NCBI GenBank assembly: GCA_964388155.1
Contig: CAYLYH010000004.1
Coordinates: forward strand, 1 to 64,000
Direction: 5' to 3'
DNA length: 64,000 bases
Origin: JACNKV01 sp964388155
Lineage (GTDB): Bacteria > Fidelibacterota > Marinisomatia > Marinisomatales > JACNKV01
The notes beneath the pieces were generated by a model that ran no database searches, had not been told where the DNA came from, and was given only the letters and a program-made list of their open reading frames with translations. Positions 24,791-34,625 of this stretch are shown here, in pieces (positions within the stretch are counted from its first letter, which is position 1; each line of letters opens with the position of its first letter). The translations under genes and the position numbers were made by a program.

Positions 24791-27700
24791 ATGAAAAATG
24801 TAATAATCGTAATCTTTATCATCTTCACATCAACTATAGTATTCGGTGAGACGTTAGTCATTAATTCAACCGAATTTAGTACTCAGGTCATTAACTCAGA
24901 CGATCAAAGTACTACAATTTCATACGAATTCGGTAGTTTTGAACGATATCCGGTTGAAATAAACGGAGAGATTTATTATCGTCTTAATCTTCAAAAAGAA
25001 CCCAAAACCTTTGAAAGCGGTGCGCCGGAATAACCCTTTATAAGTCGTAGTATTATTATACCGGATGATGCACAGGTAGAGGTGAGTGTAATTGAAGAGG
25101 AGTATACTGAATATCAATTCCCCGTCTTACCGTCAAAAGGTCTGATTTCTCGTAATGTGAATCCAGATGATATTCCATACACGTTCGGTGATGTTTATCA
25201 ACAAGATACATATTACCCTGAAAAGATAAATAAGTTAGGTGAGCCATACATTTTGAGAGATTTTCGTGGAATTACTGTACTTGCGCAACCGTTTACCTAT
25301 AACCCCCAAGCTCAAACTCTCAGAGTTTATCACCGAATGGTGTTTGCGGTTACTACTGTTGGTATGGACGATATCAATGTAAAAGTTCGTAAATCTTACA
25401 GCTACAATAAATATTTTGCAGAGCTTTACGGAGAACGTTTTATCAATTTCAATCAAATGCGATATGATTCCGTTGATGAACACGGAAGAATGATTGTTAT
25501 CGCCCATGATGATTTTCTAACAGCAATACAACCATTCGTTGATTGGAAAAACCAGAAGGGAATCCGGTGCGATTTATATAGTGTGAGTTGTTCTGAGATT
25601 GGTGGCGCGAATAAAGATTCGATAAAGAGTTTTATTCAATCTGAATATGATGCAGATAATGACCTTACTTTTGTACAGCTTGTTGGCGATGCGGCTCAAG
25701 TTCCAACCTTTTTTTATGATGATGGCGGGTCGGATCCTCAATATGCACTTTTAGAAGGGAATGACAGTTATCCTGAAATATTTATAGGTAGGTTTTCTGC
25801 TGAAAATACAAGTCATGTGACAACACAAGTTGACAGAACAATTCATTATGAAAGAGATATTGTTGGTGGTGAATGGTTTCATAAAGCTTTCGGTATTGCT
25901 TCCAATCAAGGTCCTGGAGATGATGGTGAAGATGATGACGAACACATGAATAATATCCGAACGGATCTACTGGAATACAATTATACACTTGTAGACCAGA
26001 TTTATGATCCCAATGCATCAGCTTCACAGGTAGCAACAGCAATAAACAACGGACGGGGTTTTGGTAATTATTGCGGTCATGGTAGTGTAACATCATGGTC
26101 AACATCGGGTTTTAATATTAGTAACATCAATGCGTTGACAAATGAAAACATGTTGCCATTTATTTTTGACGTAGCTTGTGTGAATGGAGATTTTACTGGA
26201 TCAACTTGTTTTGCAGAAGCTTGGTTAAGAGCTTCACATAATGGTAATCCGACCGGAGCAATTTCTATTTATGCATCCTCTATTAATCAGGATTGGTCTC
26301 CCCCAATGGCAGCTCAAGATGAAGTAACTGATTTGCTTACTGCTGATCAAAAAAATACTTTTGGTGGACTGTGTTATAACGCCTCCTGTTTAATGTTAGA
26401 TGAATATGATTCTGAAAATATGTATAAAACTTGGCATATTTTCGGAGATGCATCGTTGCAAGTCAGAACGGACACGCCGGAATCAATGGTTATTTCTTAT
26501 TTGTTTACATCTGACAATTGTATTGTTTCCACTGCAGTTGAGGATGCTTTGGTTTCTTTGACCCTTGATAGTGAAATCCTTGCAGCCGGATATACAGATG
26601 TTACCGGTAACATTACATTAAACTTCAATGTTTTGGATTTCATAGAAGAAAATATTGTACTTACCGTCACAGCATATAATAAAACCACTGCCGTTTTAGA
26701 ACCGGAAATACAAAGCGTTGTTTTAACAAATCGCAATTTAGTCAATCAGTCAAATTTAGAAGGCACTCTTGCTATGGAGAATACGGAAACCACAGAATTT
26801 GAATATCCGGAGATACTATCTATTGAAGAAACACCGCTGTTTATTGAACGTGGTCCTGTGTACAGAGTTACAACTACGGAACCAAATCTTGGCACTGATG
26901 ATGAATACAAACACATAAAATGGAATGACCCAGCAAATTATTTGATGGAGGTTGAGCATATATTTCAAATTAATGATCCAGTAGAGTTTACCGCCTACTT
27001 CGAAACGCAATCAACGGTTACAATCGAATCTCCCCAACCAATCGAAGTCCAAGACCCCTGGTTTGTCCGTACAGACGGCACACAAACCGGTGAAGACTGG
27101 GTAGAAACCGACGGCACCTACAACGTCTTCCTGAATCAAGGAGATCCAAACAACCCAAGTTCAAGTGATCCAATATACTCCCTCCGTGCGCCAGCCTTTG
27201 CGGATAACGGTGATCAGACCTATAGTATCTTTGATAAGTGGGTTGCCAAAGATGCTGACGGAGAAGCTTTGCTGCCCTATGCGATATTCTATGGAAACGA
27301 ACAAGCTCTTGAAACCCCGGTCGTCTTTTCTGCTGAAGTTGCAAGCGTCGAAGCGGAGTATTTCGAGGTCACTATCCTTGAGGATGAAGCTGAACTTAGA
27401 TTTGAGAACGGGAATTATGTGGTAGAAACCCCTAAATTATACGCAACAACAGATGAGATTTTTGAGTTTCACCATTGGATGGGGACCGGTGCAGAATTTG
27501 AAAATAGTACTTCCAATCAGACGATGGTAAACTTCACCGAACCAAACGCAGATGTAATTGCCGTATCTACGCCGGTAGTCTTTGATTATCATGGTTTGAC
27601 AATAGACAGTGAACTGACAATACCTGCCGGAGCAAACTATGAGATGGATTCTGAATTTGAATTTAAAATTACAGAAGGAGGACGCCTAACCATCGCCGGT

Positions 27701-29434
27701 ACGGCAGAAAACCCTGTTGAGCTTGTTGCTCTCTCCTCCGGCTCACTCTGGTCCGGCATTGATGTTCAAAGTCAAGACTTCAATACGTTATCTATAAATC
27801 ATACTGTAATTTCCGGAGCAGATACCGCCGTAAACTTTCATGAAAATGCCACGGTTGATATGCATGCTCTTATGAATATTACGTTTGTAAATAACGATGT
27901 GGCCGTGAAAATCAAAGATTCCTATATGAATTATCCGAACATCGCCAATTGTATTTTTGATAATAACGAAGTTGCTTTGGATTTAGACCTTGATGAATGC
28001 AATTGGGCACAGGGAAGACCAACAGAATGGTTAACTATCCATCATTGTCTGTTTAATAATAATGTTAATGATATAGAGGATAATGATCAGACCGGCTTTT
28101 ACGTTACCGACAATCTCATTACTGATCAAGATCCCCTCTTTGTTGATCAAATGAATGGAGACTACCATCTCCAACCCAACTCTCCCTGCATAGATGCCGG
28201 GGATCCGAATTCACCAGTTGACCCTGATGGTACACCTACAGACATCGGCGCCTTCTTTTATCTGCAAAACGGAAATTACCTAGAGAACAACGCCGGCTGG
28301 AACATTGTGGGTTTGCCGAGAGAAGTAGAAGAAGATCATTCACATTATCTTGAAGTATTTCCGGGTTCTATTGAGGGTACCTGCATGGGGTATGACGGTA
28401 ATGGTTACATCCCTGCAAATAATCTGTCGGTAGGAGAAGGGTACTGGCTCCGGTTTATTGAGGAAGGTACAACGATTATTGTTGGGGCTGAGATTTCTGT
28501 AATTACGATAAATATGTTAGAGGGCTGGAATTTGATTTCAGGGATATCGGAAGAGGTTTCATTAGATCAGATTATCGACGATGATGACTTGATAATCCCC
28601 GGCAGTTTTTATGAATTTAATGCAGGATTTCAGCCGGTAACGACCATGACCCCCGGCAAGGGCTACTGGGTGCGGGCAAATGACACAGGCACCATCACTA
28701 TCACCAACACAGCCCAAACCTCCGGTGAATTTGCCAATCTCATGGAAGACGCCAACTACGTGAAGTTTACAAATAATACAGGGAAAGAGAAAAAAGTGTA
28801 TTTTGGGGTTGAGGTTCCCGAAGAAGAACAATTGAGCTACACCTTACCGCCCTTACCTCCGGATGAGGTGATGGCAACAAACTTTTTAGATGCCCGTTAC
28901 TCTGACCAGAAAAAGTACACAGAAACATCAGGGAATATCGAACTTAGAAACACCGATTATCCGCTTACCGTGGAATACGGCATTCTGAACGATAACGGAG
29001 AATGGGAGATATCAAGCAATGCACCCAAACGCATCCACGGTGATGAAGAATACGGAGATATCGGCAGGGTGAAGCTGAACCGCATAGGTACAATCGTGGT
29101 AGAACATCCGATTGAATCGTTCACTATCCGAAAGACAAGCACGAATGATCTTCCGACAGAGTTCGCTCTCAAACAAAACTACCCGAATCCGTTTAATCCA
29201 AAAACCGTGATCAGTTATCAGTTACCGGTTATCAGTAACGTACAGTTAACGGTATATGATTTAAGAGGACGGGTTGTGAACAAATTGGTAAGCGACAGAA
29301 TCAATGCAGGCACACACCACATCGTTTGGAACGGCACAGACACACAGGGTCGCCCGGTCTCATCAGGGATGTATTTGTACCGGTTGAAGTCCGATGGTTT
29401 TGTAAAAACAAAGAAGCTTGTACTGTTGAAATAA
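24791..29434 (+). pseudogene. Gingipain-like C25 peptidase with sorting domain, interrupted by an in-frame stop
   Basis: Two open segments in the same frame (24791-25033 and 25034-29434) encode one 1547-residue protein split by TAA at 25031-25033. The first 80 residues carry a signal peptide (about 1-18). The C25 peptidase domain follows, with the catalytic pair intact: histidine in NYCGHGS (composite residue about 430) and cysteine in DVACVNG (about 463). Next come Ig-like regions, a short right-handed beta-helix region (about 900-1080) and a C-terminal type IX sorting domain with NYPNPFNPKTVISYQLP and SSGMYLYRLKSDG. It should be secreted and surface-bound. After the stop the same frame reads PFISRSIIIPDDAQ; the paralogue at 56.8 kb has GEPELPAY here, so TAA probably replaces a leucine TTA. 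Options are a pseudogene, an assembly error, readthrough, or restart at a GTG near 25082 that would lose the signal peptide. Confidence 0.8.
29210..29253. repeat. Octamer-like repeat inside the sorting-domain coding region
   Basis: GATCAGTT, ATCAGTTA, CCGGTTAT, CAGTAACG, TACAGTTA, ACGGTATA form a degenerate eight-base series that encodes ISYQLPVISNVQLTVYD of the type IX sorting domain. The series sits at the variable loop between the first two strands of that domain, the same place where the paralogue carries a palindrome. Confidence 0.45.
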
Positions 29435-29440
29435 TATATC

Positions 29441-29497
29441 AACCTTCGGAAGGTTTTATTCAGTTGTACAAAAGGGCGGAGAAATCCGCCCTCTTTT
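29441..29497 (+). terminator. Tandem hairpins ending the C25 transcript
   Basis: A first hairpin, AACCTTCGGAAGGTT (29441-29455), is followed by TTTATT. A second and stronger one pairs GGGCGGA (29474-29480) with TCCGCCC (29485-29491) over a GAAA loop and runs into TCTTTT. The second fits a Rho-independent terminator well. Both lie within 65 bases of the stop codon. Confidence 0.85.
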
Positions 29498-29638
29498 GAT
29501 ATGCTAACGTGAGGTTTATAAAATATGAGTAGCCTTTGACATGCAACCATTCCTTTGACAAACAAATTGTTTTAGGAAAAACGGTGTGCTAAGTTTCACC
29601 CCTCAATATCGAAGCCAAAACATTAAAACAGGAAAATT

Positions 29639-30628
29639 ATGAACGAACATAAAGATTTACATTTGCTTGAAAAACTCACCGAAGCACGACACATATTTTT
29701 ATCAGAAATCGGAAAAACCATTGTTGGACAGACTGATGTCCTTGATCACATTTTAATTGCGATGTTTTGCAAGGGGCATACCTTGCTTGTCGGCGTTCCC
29801 GGGCTGGCGAAAACACTCATGATTAAATCCATGGCAGAATTACTTGATTTGTCTTTCAGCAGAATTCAGTTCACCCCAGATCTTATGCCAAGCGATATCA
29901 CCGGCACCGAAGTTATCCAGGAAGATCACTCCACAGGGCATCGTGAATTTCGTTTCTTCAAAGGGCCGGTGTTTGGAAATATCATCCTTGCTGATGAAAT
30001 CAATCGAACACCCCCGAAAACTCAGGCAGCTCTGTTAGAAGCGATGCAGGAGCATAACGTAACCACAGGCGGAAAAACATACGCACTTGATGAACCGTTT
30101 TTCGTTCTCGCAACACAAAATCCCATCGAGCAGGAAGGCACTTATCCACTGCCAGAAGCCCAACTCGACCGGTTTATGTTTAATATTAAAATTGATTATC
30201 CGTCGCACAATGAAGAAGTTAATATCGTTAAGTCTACCACAGGACAACCCACCTCCGCCCTTCAAAAATTGATTAGTCATGAGGACATCCTATTATATCA
30301 GGATTTAATTCGGCGTGTTCCGGTTGCAGATAATGTGGTGGAATTTGCCGTAGATTTTGTAGCATCCACCCGACCTGATTCAGCGACTGCTCCATCCTTC
30401 ATCAAAGATTGGATAGATTGGGGAGCCGGTCCGCGTGCATCTCAATATCTGATTCTCGGGGCAAAAGCCAAAGCTGCCTTAGACGGCAGGCCTACACCTT
30501 CCGTACAGGATGTGAAAGATCTGGTTTTACCTGTCCTCCGCCACCGGGTATTAACGAATTTTAACGCAGAGGCTGATGGGTTGAGTACCGATGATATCCT
30601 TAAGAAATTGTTAGACGTTGAGCGTTAG
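29639..30628 (+). CDS. MoxR-family AAA+ ATPase
   Basis: A 329-residue MoxR-type ATPase. Walker A GVPGLAKT is near residue 47, Walker B ILADEINRTPPKTQAALLEAM near residue 118, and sensor 1 ATQNPIEQEGTYPLPEAQLDRF follows. The C-terminal AAA lid is complete. MoxR proteins act as chaperone-like ATPases, usually partnered with vWA-domain proteins. The next gene encodes a DUF58 vWA-like protein 72 bases downstream, the standard pair. GGAAA seven bases before the ATG serves as ribosome-binding site. It follows the C25 terminators and so starts a new transcript. Confidence 0.93.
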   Translation: MNEHKDLHLLEKLTEARHIFLSEIGKTIVGQTDVLDHILIAMFCKGHTLLVGVPGLAKTLMIKSMAELLDLSFSRIQFTPDLMPSDITGTEVIQEDHSTGHREFRFFKGPVFGNIILADEINRTPPKTQAALLEAMQEHNVTTGGKTYALDEPFFVLATQNPIEQEGTYPLPEAQLDRFMFNIKIDYPSHNEEVNIVKSTTGQPTSALQKLISHEDILLYQDLIRRVPVADNVVEFAVDFVASTRPDSATAPSFIKDWIDWGAGPRASQYLILGAKAKAALDGRPTPSVQDVKDLVLPVLRHRVLTNFNAEADGLSTDDILKKLLDVER

Positions 30629-30649
30629 GGGTTGTTTGAACTTTTTTCA

Positions 30650-30700
30650 TCCCCTCTCGCTTGAACACTCTAACATTTTAACACGTTAACACCTTAACCC
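30650..30700. repeat. C-rich octamer tract before the DUF58 gene
   Basis: CTTGAACA, CTCTAACA, TTTTAACA, CGTTAACA, CCTTAACC run in exact eight-base register and end three bases from the ATG. There is no Shine-Dalgarno sequence between the tract and the start. This is one of the clearest copies. Confidence 0.8.
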
Positions 30701-31594
30701 ATGATTGATAAACGTAAATATCTCCAACCCGAAATGGCGGCTAAGCTGCGTAATATGGCTCTCCGTGCACGAATGGTCGTGGAGGGATATATCATCGGGA
30801 ATCATAAAAGTCCATACCATGGATTTAGCGTAGAATTTGCCGAACATCGTGCGTATGGCATTGGAGATGAAATCCGTCATGTGGATTGGAAACTATACGG
30901 AAAGACCGATAGGTACTACATTAAACGGTTTGAGGAAGAAACCAACCTCCGTTCTTATTTGATTCTGGACACAAGTAAATCGATGACATACAAAAGCGGG
31001 AAGGTCTCAAAACTTGATTATGCCAGCTATCTTACCGCGGCACTTTCTTATCTCATGCTTAACCAACAAGACGGTGTCGGACTGGTTCTTTTTAATGAGA
31101 AGATTCAAACATTCATTCCGCCACGATCAACATCTACACACTTAAACACCGTATTAACCCAGTTAGATACAATCACGACCGGCAAAGATACAAACATCGG
31201 GCAGACCCTTCATGAGATGGCTGAACGGATTAAAAAAAGAGGTTTGGTCATTCTTGTCTCTGATTTATTTGATGAACCAAGCTACATCTTAAACGGGCTG
31301 AAGCATTTTCGGCATAACAAACAGGAAGTGATTGTATTTCACATTATGGATCGTCAGGAGTTGGAATTCAATTTCAATGTGCGAACTCGTTTTAAGGACA
31401 TCGAAACCGGAGAAATCATCACCACTGAACCATGGCAGATTCGAAAGCCGTACAAAGATCTTGTTACCGATTTTCAGGATACCTTTCGCCGTCAATGCCG
31501 ACAGCGACAAATAGATTATATTCCTTTATTTACGGATATGAGTTTAGACACTGCCCTGAATGAATATCTGCAAAAACGACGGAAATTGGGATAG
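30701..31594 (+). CDS. DUF58 domain protein (vWA-like), MoxR partner
   Basis: A 297-residue protein with the DUF58 signature (EFAEHRAYGIGDEIRHVDWK, then YYIKRFEEE). The vWA-like fold begins LILDTSKSM near residue 91, with a metal-ion-dependent adhesion site pattern DxSxS reduced to DTSKS. No membrane segment. DUF58 proteins work with MoxR ATPases; in several species the pair affects envelope stress or assembly. The start has no ribosome-binding site and abuts the octamer tract. A strong terminator follows, so moxR-DUF58 is a two-gene unit. Confidence 0.92.
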   Translation: MIDKRKYLQPEMAAKLRNMALRARMVVEGYIIGNHKSPYHGFSVEFAEHRAYGIGDEIRHVDWKLYGKTDRYYIKRFEEETNLRSYLILDTSKSMTYKSGKVSKLDYASYLTAALSYLMLNQQDGVGLVLFNEKIQTFIPPRSTSTHLNTVLTQLDTITTGKDTNIGQTLHEMAERIKKRGLVILVSDLFDEPSYILNGLKHFRHNKQEVIVFHIMDRQELEFNFNVRTRFKDIETGEIITTEPWQIRKPYKDLVTDFQDTFRRQCRQRQIDYIPLFTDMSLDTALNEYLQKRRKLG

Positions 31595-31606
31595 CGTACT
31601 TCCAAT

Positions 31607-31635
31607 AAAAAAGCCCCGTAAACGGGGCTTTTTTT
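31607..31635. terminator. Bidirectional Rho-independent terminator
   Basis: AGCCCCG and CGGGGCT arms surround a TAAA loop, with an A-run before and a T-run of seven after. It sits between the convergent DUF58 and TPR genes, 12 bases after one stop and about 20 from the other, and works in both directions. Confidence 0.95.
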
Positions 31636-31657
31636 GTGTGAAAAATAATTACTTGCG

Positions 31658-32734
31658 TTAATTTCCAACCCTCTTAGATTTATCATAATAGTGCTGAGCT
31701 TCTTCCATACGTTCTTGGTGAATCAATACCCTTGCCATGCCTTTGTAGTGATCCGGATTATTAGAGTCTAACATAATCAACTCTTTGTAGAACTTTTCTG
31801 CTCTGCGCCATTTTTCTACACCTTCAAATGTTTGAGCCATACCCACCAAGGCTTCAACATCATTCGGGTTCATATCATACGCTGCATAAAAGTTATCCTC
31901 AGCAGCCATGAAATCATCAACCTGCATATATAATACTCCTAGATTAAAATACAAATCGGCTTTTACTTTTCTATCTGTTTCATTCCGAATGGCGGTTTGG
32001 TAGGTTTCGATCGAATTTTCTTTTTCACCAATTTCGTAATACGACTGTGCTAAATGCCGGATGACTTTTGCGTCTGTTGGGTTTAATTCAACGGCTTTCT
32101 TAAAATAAGGTAACGCACCGTTATAGTCTTGATAATTCCCAAGTATCTGACCTGCTGTCAGATTTGAATCAAAGTCTTCAGGGGCCATTTCTACCGCTTT
32201 CTTGATCATCGAAATCGTCACATCCTTATCACCTTTTTCGAAATAACATGTTGATAATATCGTAAACGATCTGCTGTCTTTCGGATTAATTTGTATAGCA
32301 ATTTCTAGTTGTGCTATTGCGTTGTTCAGTGCATCTTGTCCGTCGGCTTTCCCCAATTTTCGGTATGAATTAAAATCAGAAATTGCTTTATTATATACAA
32401 CTGTCCAATTCTTTTCCATGGATTGTTCGACATACGTTTGCACTGTTGCCCCCTGAAGGATTACTTTATCGGGATCAATCAATAACGCTCTATCAAACAT
32501 CTCATTCATTTTATCCCAATTTTCTTTCTTGGCATAAATTAAATTTCCAAGCAAGTAAGGTATCTCAGGATTTTCAGGTTCGGCTGCCATCGCTTTAATC
32601 AAAAACTCTTCAGCTTTCTCCCAATTTTTCTGTTGAATGTACAGTCTTGCAGATGTTAGCTCTTCGCTGGCACAACCGGTGAATATCAGTCCGGCAATAA
32701 AAATACTCACTAAAGTCACAAGTATGGATTTCAT
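31658..32734 (-). CDS. TPR-repeat lipoprotein
   Basis: A 358-residue protein with a lipoprotein signal peptide (lipobox IFTGC, cysteine at about residue 21). About eight tetratricopeptide repeats cover residues 35-350, for example AEPENPEIPYLLGNLIYAKK and LNPTDAKVIRHLAQSYYEIG. TPR lipoproteins act as scaffolds in the periplasm or at the outer membrane; the partner here is unknown. Monocistronic, with the shared terminator downstream and about 70 bases to the upstream PfkB gene on the same strand. Confidence 0.9.
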   Translation of the reverse strand: MKSILVTLVSIFIAGLIFTGCASEELTSARLYIQQKNWEKAEEFLIKAMAAEPENPEIPYLLGNLIYAKKENWDKMNEMFDRALLIDPDKVILQGATVQTYVEQSMEKNWTVVYNKAISDFNSYRKLGKADGQDALNNAIAQLEIAIQINPKDSRSFTILSTCYFEKGDKDVTISMIKKAVEMAPEDFDSNLTAGQILGNYQDYNGALPYFKKAVELNPTDAKVIRHLAQSYYEIGEKENSIETYQTAIRNETDRKVKADLYFNLGVLYMQVDDFMAAEDNFYAAYDMNPNDVEALVGMAQTFEGVEKWRRAEKFYKELIMLDSNNPDHYKGMARVLIHQERMEEAQHYYDKSKRVGN

Positions 32735-32803
32735 TGTAATTCCTCTTTATTCAGTTAATATACGTCCTAAAATTTATAAGATTCTTTAGGTTTGGTTCAA
32801 GCA

Positions 32804-33691
32804 CTAACCTGTTTGGTGCAAATATTCCGTTCTCATTTCTACATCCTTATCGATAGCCTTCAATAATCTCTCAATACCAAAGCCTTCCACGCAGATGGAT
32901 GCCAATGCAGAGCCATACATGACGGCATCTGATAAAGATTCTCCTTTTGCCAGAGATGCAACAAATCCTCCGCCGAACGTATCGCCCGCACCTGTTGTAT
33001 CTACGATTTCGCTCACTGGATAAACTCCGACCGAAGAAGTGTATTTTCCATCAAAAATCGTTGCACCCTTACTCCCGCGTTTGATAATGACAATTTTCGG
33101 TCCCATTGTCTGAATTTTTTCTGCAGAAGACTGCAAGTCCGTATCACCGGTCAACAGCTCTGATTCACTATCATTGATAAGCAAAATATCTGTTCGTTTC
33201 AACACCTGCAAAAGGTCGTTTTTTGTCGTCTCAATCCATAAGTTCATCGTATCAACAATGATGGTTGGATTATCCCTCATCTGTTTGATAACCGATAGCT
33301 GTAATTTCGGATGGATATTCGCAAGAAAAACATACGGTATTTGGCGATTTAATTCAGATAATGCAGGATTAAAATCCTGAAACACACCCAGTTCGGTGAA
33401 CAATGTATCTCGTTGATCCATATTATCATGATATCGTCCTCCCCATCGAAACGTAGGCCCATCTTCCGTAATAAAATCTGTTAAATCATCGGAATACTGT
33501 TCGTAAATAGAATATCCTTGCTTTGGAAAATCTTTACCGACAACACCGGAGATATGCACCGGGGTTTTATTCTTTGCGGCTATCATCGCATACGTTACGG
33601 ATCCCCCCAGCAGATTGTCACGATTACCTTTAGGTGTTTCGATTGTATCCAATGCGATGGACCCGACGATTAATATTGGTGTTTGGTTCAT
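32804..33691 (-). CDS. PfkB-family sugar/nucleoside kinase
   Basis: A 295-residue ribokinase-type kinase. It begins with GSIALDTIETPKGNRDNLLGGS (family signature 1, double glycine) and has the C-terminal signature DTTGAGDTFGGGFVASLA with the GAGD catalytic aspartate near residue 241. The LANIHPKLQLSVIKQM segment is typical of a branch often annotated as carbohydrate or adenosine-type kinases; the substrate cannot be fixed. Cytoplasmic. Divergent from the phosphoesterase gene at 33794. Confidence 0.9.
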   Translation of the reverse strand: MNQTPILIVGSIALDTIETPKGNRDNLLGGSVTYAMIAAKNKTPVHISGVVGKDFPKQGYSIYEQYSDDLTDFITEDGPTFRWGGRYHDNMDQRDTLFTELGVFQDFNPALSELNRQIPYVFLANIHPKLQLSVIKQMRDNPTIIVDTMNLWIETTKNDLLQVLKRTDILLINDSESELLTGDTDLQSSAEKIQTMGPKIVIIKRGSKGATIFDGKYTSSVGVYPVSEIVDTTGAGDTFGGGFVASLAKGESLSDAVMYGSALASICVEGFGIERLLKAIDKDVEMRTEYLHQTG

Positions 33692-33793
33692 TTTAACTCT
33701 ATTTGGCTTGTTATTTCTATAAATGTTCTAAAATAATTTACGGTACATTTCACGCTTGCTCCGACGAAAATATTGTCAGTATATTGTCTCGCC

Positions 33794-34567
33794 ATGAGCA
33801 ACAAAATATTTGCCATTCTTACGGATATTCACTCCAATGTCCCCTCTTTGTTAAAAGCAATTTCAATTATCGACGCTCACAAGCATGTGGATCAACTCAT
33901 TTGTTTAGGGGATTATTTTGCTTTGGGACCGAATCCAAAAAAAACTTTGGAAATACTCCAATCATTGGATAATTGCATTTTTATTCGGGGAAATCACGAC
34001 CGCTATTTAATTGAACGTCTGTGGGAGCAAGAGTTACCATCTCTGGAAGGTATGGACCCCTACGATCCTGTCTGTCAGGGAATTGTTGCTAATGAAAAAT
34101 GGACGGCAGAACAACTAGGGAACGTCGGTGTGGACTTTGTCAGAGGGACTCATACATTTCATCGGGAGGTAATTCATGAAACATTGGTCGAATTTACCCA
34201 TGCCTGGTACCAGCGGGACGACCAACCGCCATCAATGACGGAAGCTCTAAACTGGCGAAATCATGTCAAGGCATCTCATGATGATATCGAAAATTATATA
34301 TTTGTTCACGGACATGTTCATATCCCTCGGCATGAAACCAAAGATGATTTAAATATATTGTGTCAGGGTGCCACCGGTTTGCCATTCGATCGTGATACAA
34401 AAGGAGCTGTTGCTTTTTTAACCGTAGGAGAAACGTTTGAATGGAATGTTGTACGATATGAGTATGACCACGCTAAAGTCATTCAGCAACTTGAGAAAAA
34501 GAAACCTCCCTTTTATAAAAATTTACAAAATACCATCCGGTACGCATCTATTCGGAACGATATTTAG
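33794..34567 (+). CDS. Cytoplasmic metallophosphoesterase (YfcE/MJ0936-like)
   Basis: A 257-residue calcineurin-like phosphoesterase with all motifs intact: DIHSN near residue 10, GDYFALGPNP, GNHDRYL and HGHVHIPR. No signal peptide. Relatives are phosphodiesterases of unknown physiological substrate; the histidine-rich middle (HTFHREVIHETLVEFTHAW) may add ligands. The ATG at 33794 is preferred over a TTG at 33773, since the conserved first strand begins directly after it. The gene shares a short divergent promoter region with pfkB-like, and an octamer spacer separates it from the cysteine desulfurase. Confidence 0.85.
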   Translation: MSNKIFAILTDIHSNVPSLLKAISIIDAHKHVDQLICLGDYFALGPNPKKTLEILQSLDNCIFIRGNHDRYLIERLWEQELPSLEGMDPYDPVCQGIVANEKWTAEQLGNVGVDFVRGTHTFHREVIHETLVEFTHAWYQRDDQPPSMTEALNWRNHVKASHDDIENYIFVHGHVHIPRHETKDDLNILCQGATGLPFDRDTKGAVAFLTVGETFEWNVVRYEYDHAKVIQQLEKKKPPFYKNLQNTIRYASIRNDI

Positions 34568-34625
34568 AAGAGCTGGGTACTGGGCACTTTAACACCCTAA
34601 CATTTAAATACTTTAATACTTAATT
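34568..34625. repeat. Octamer tract before the cysteine desulfurase gene
   Basis: A short G-rich part after the stop (GAGCTGGGTACTGGG) passes into C-rich octamers CTTTAACA, CCCTAACA, TTTAAATA, CTTTAATA, CTTAATTA that run into the ATG. No Shine-Dalgarno sequence. Confidence 0.75.
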
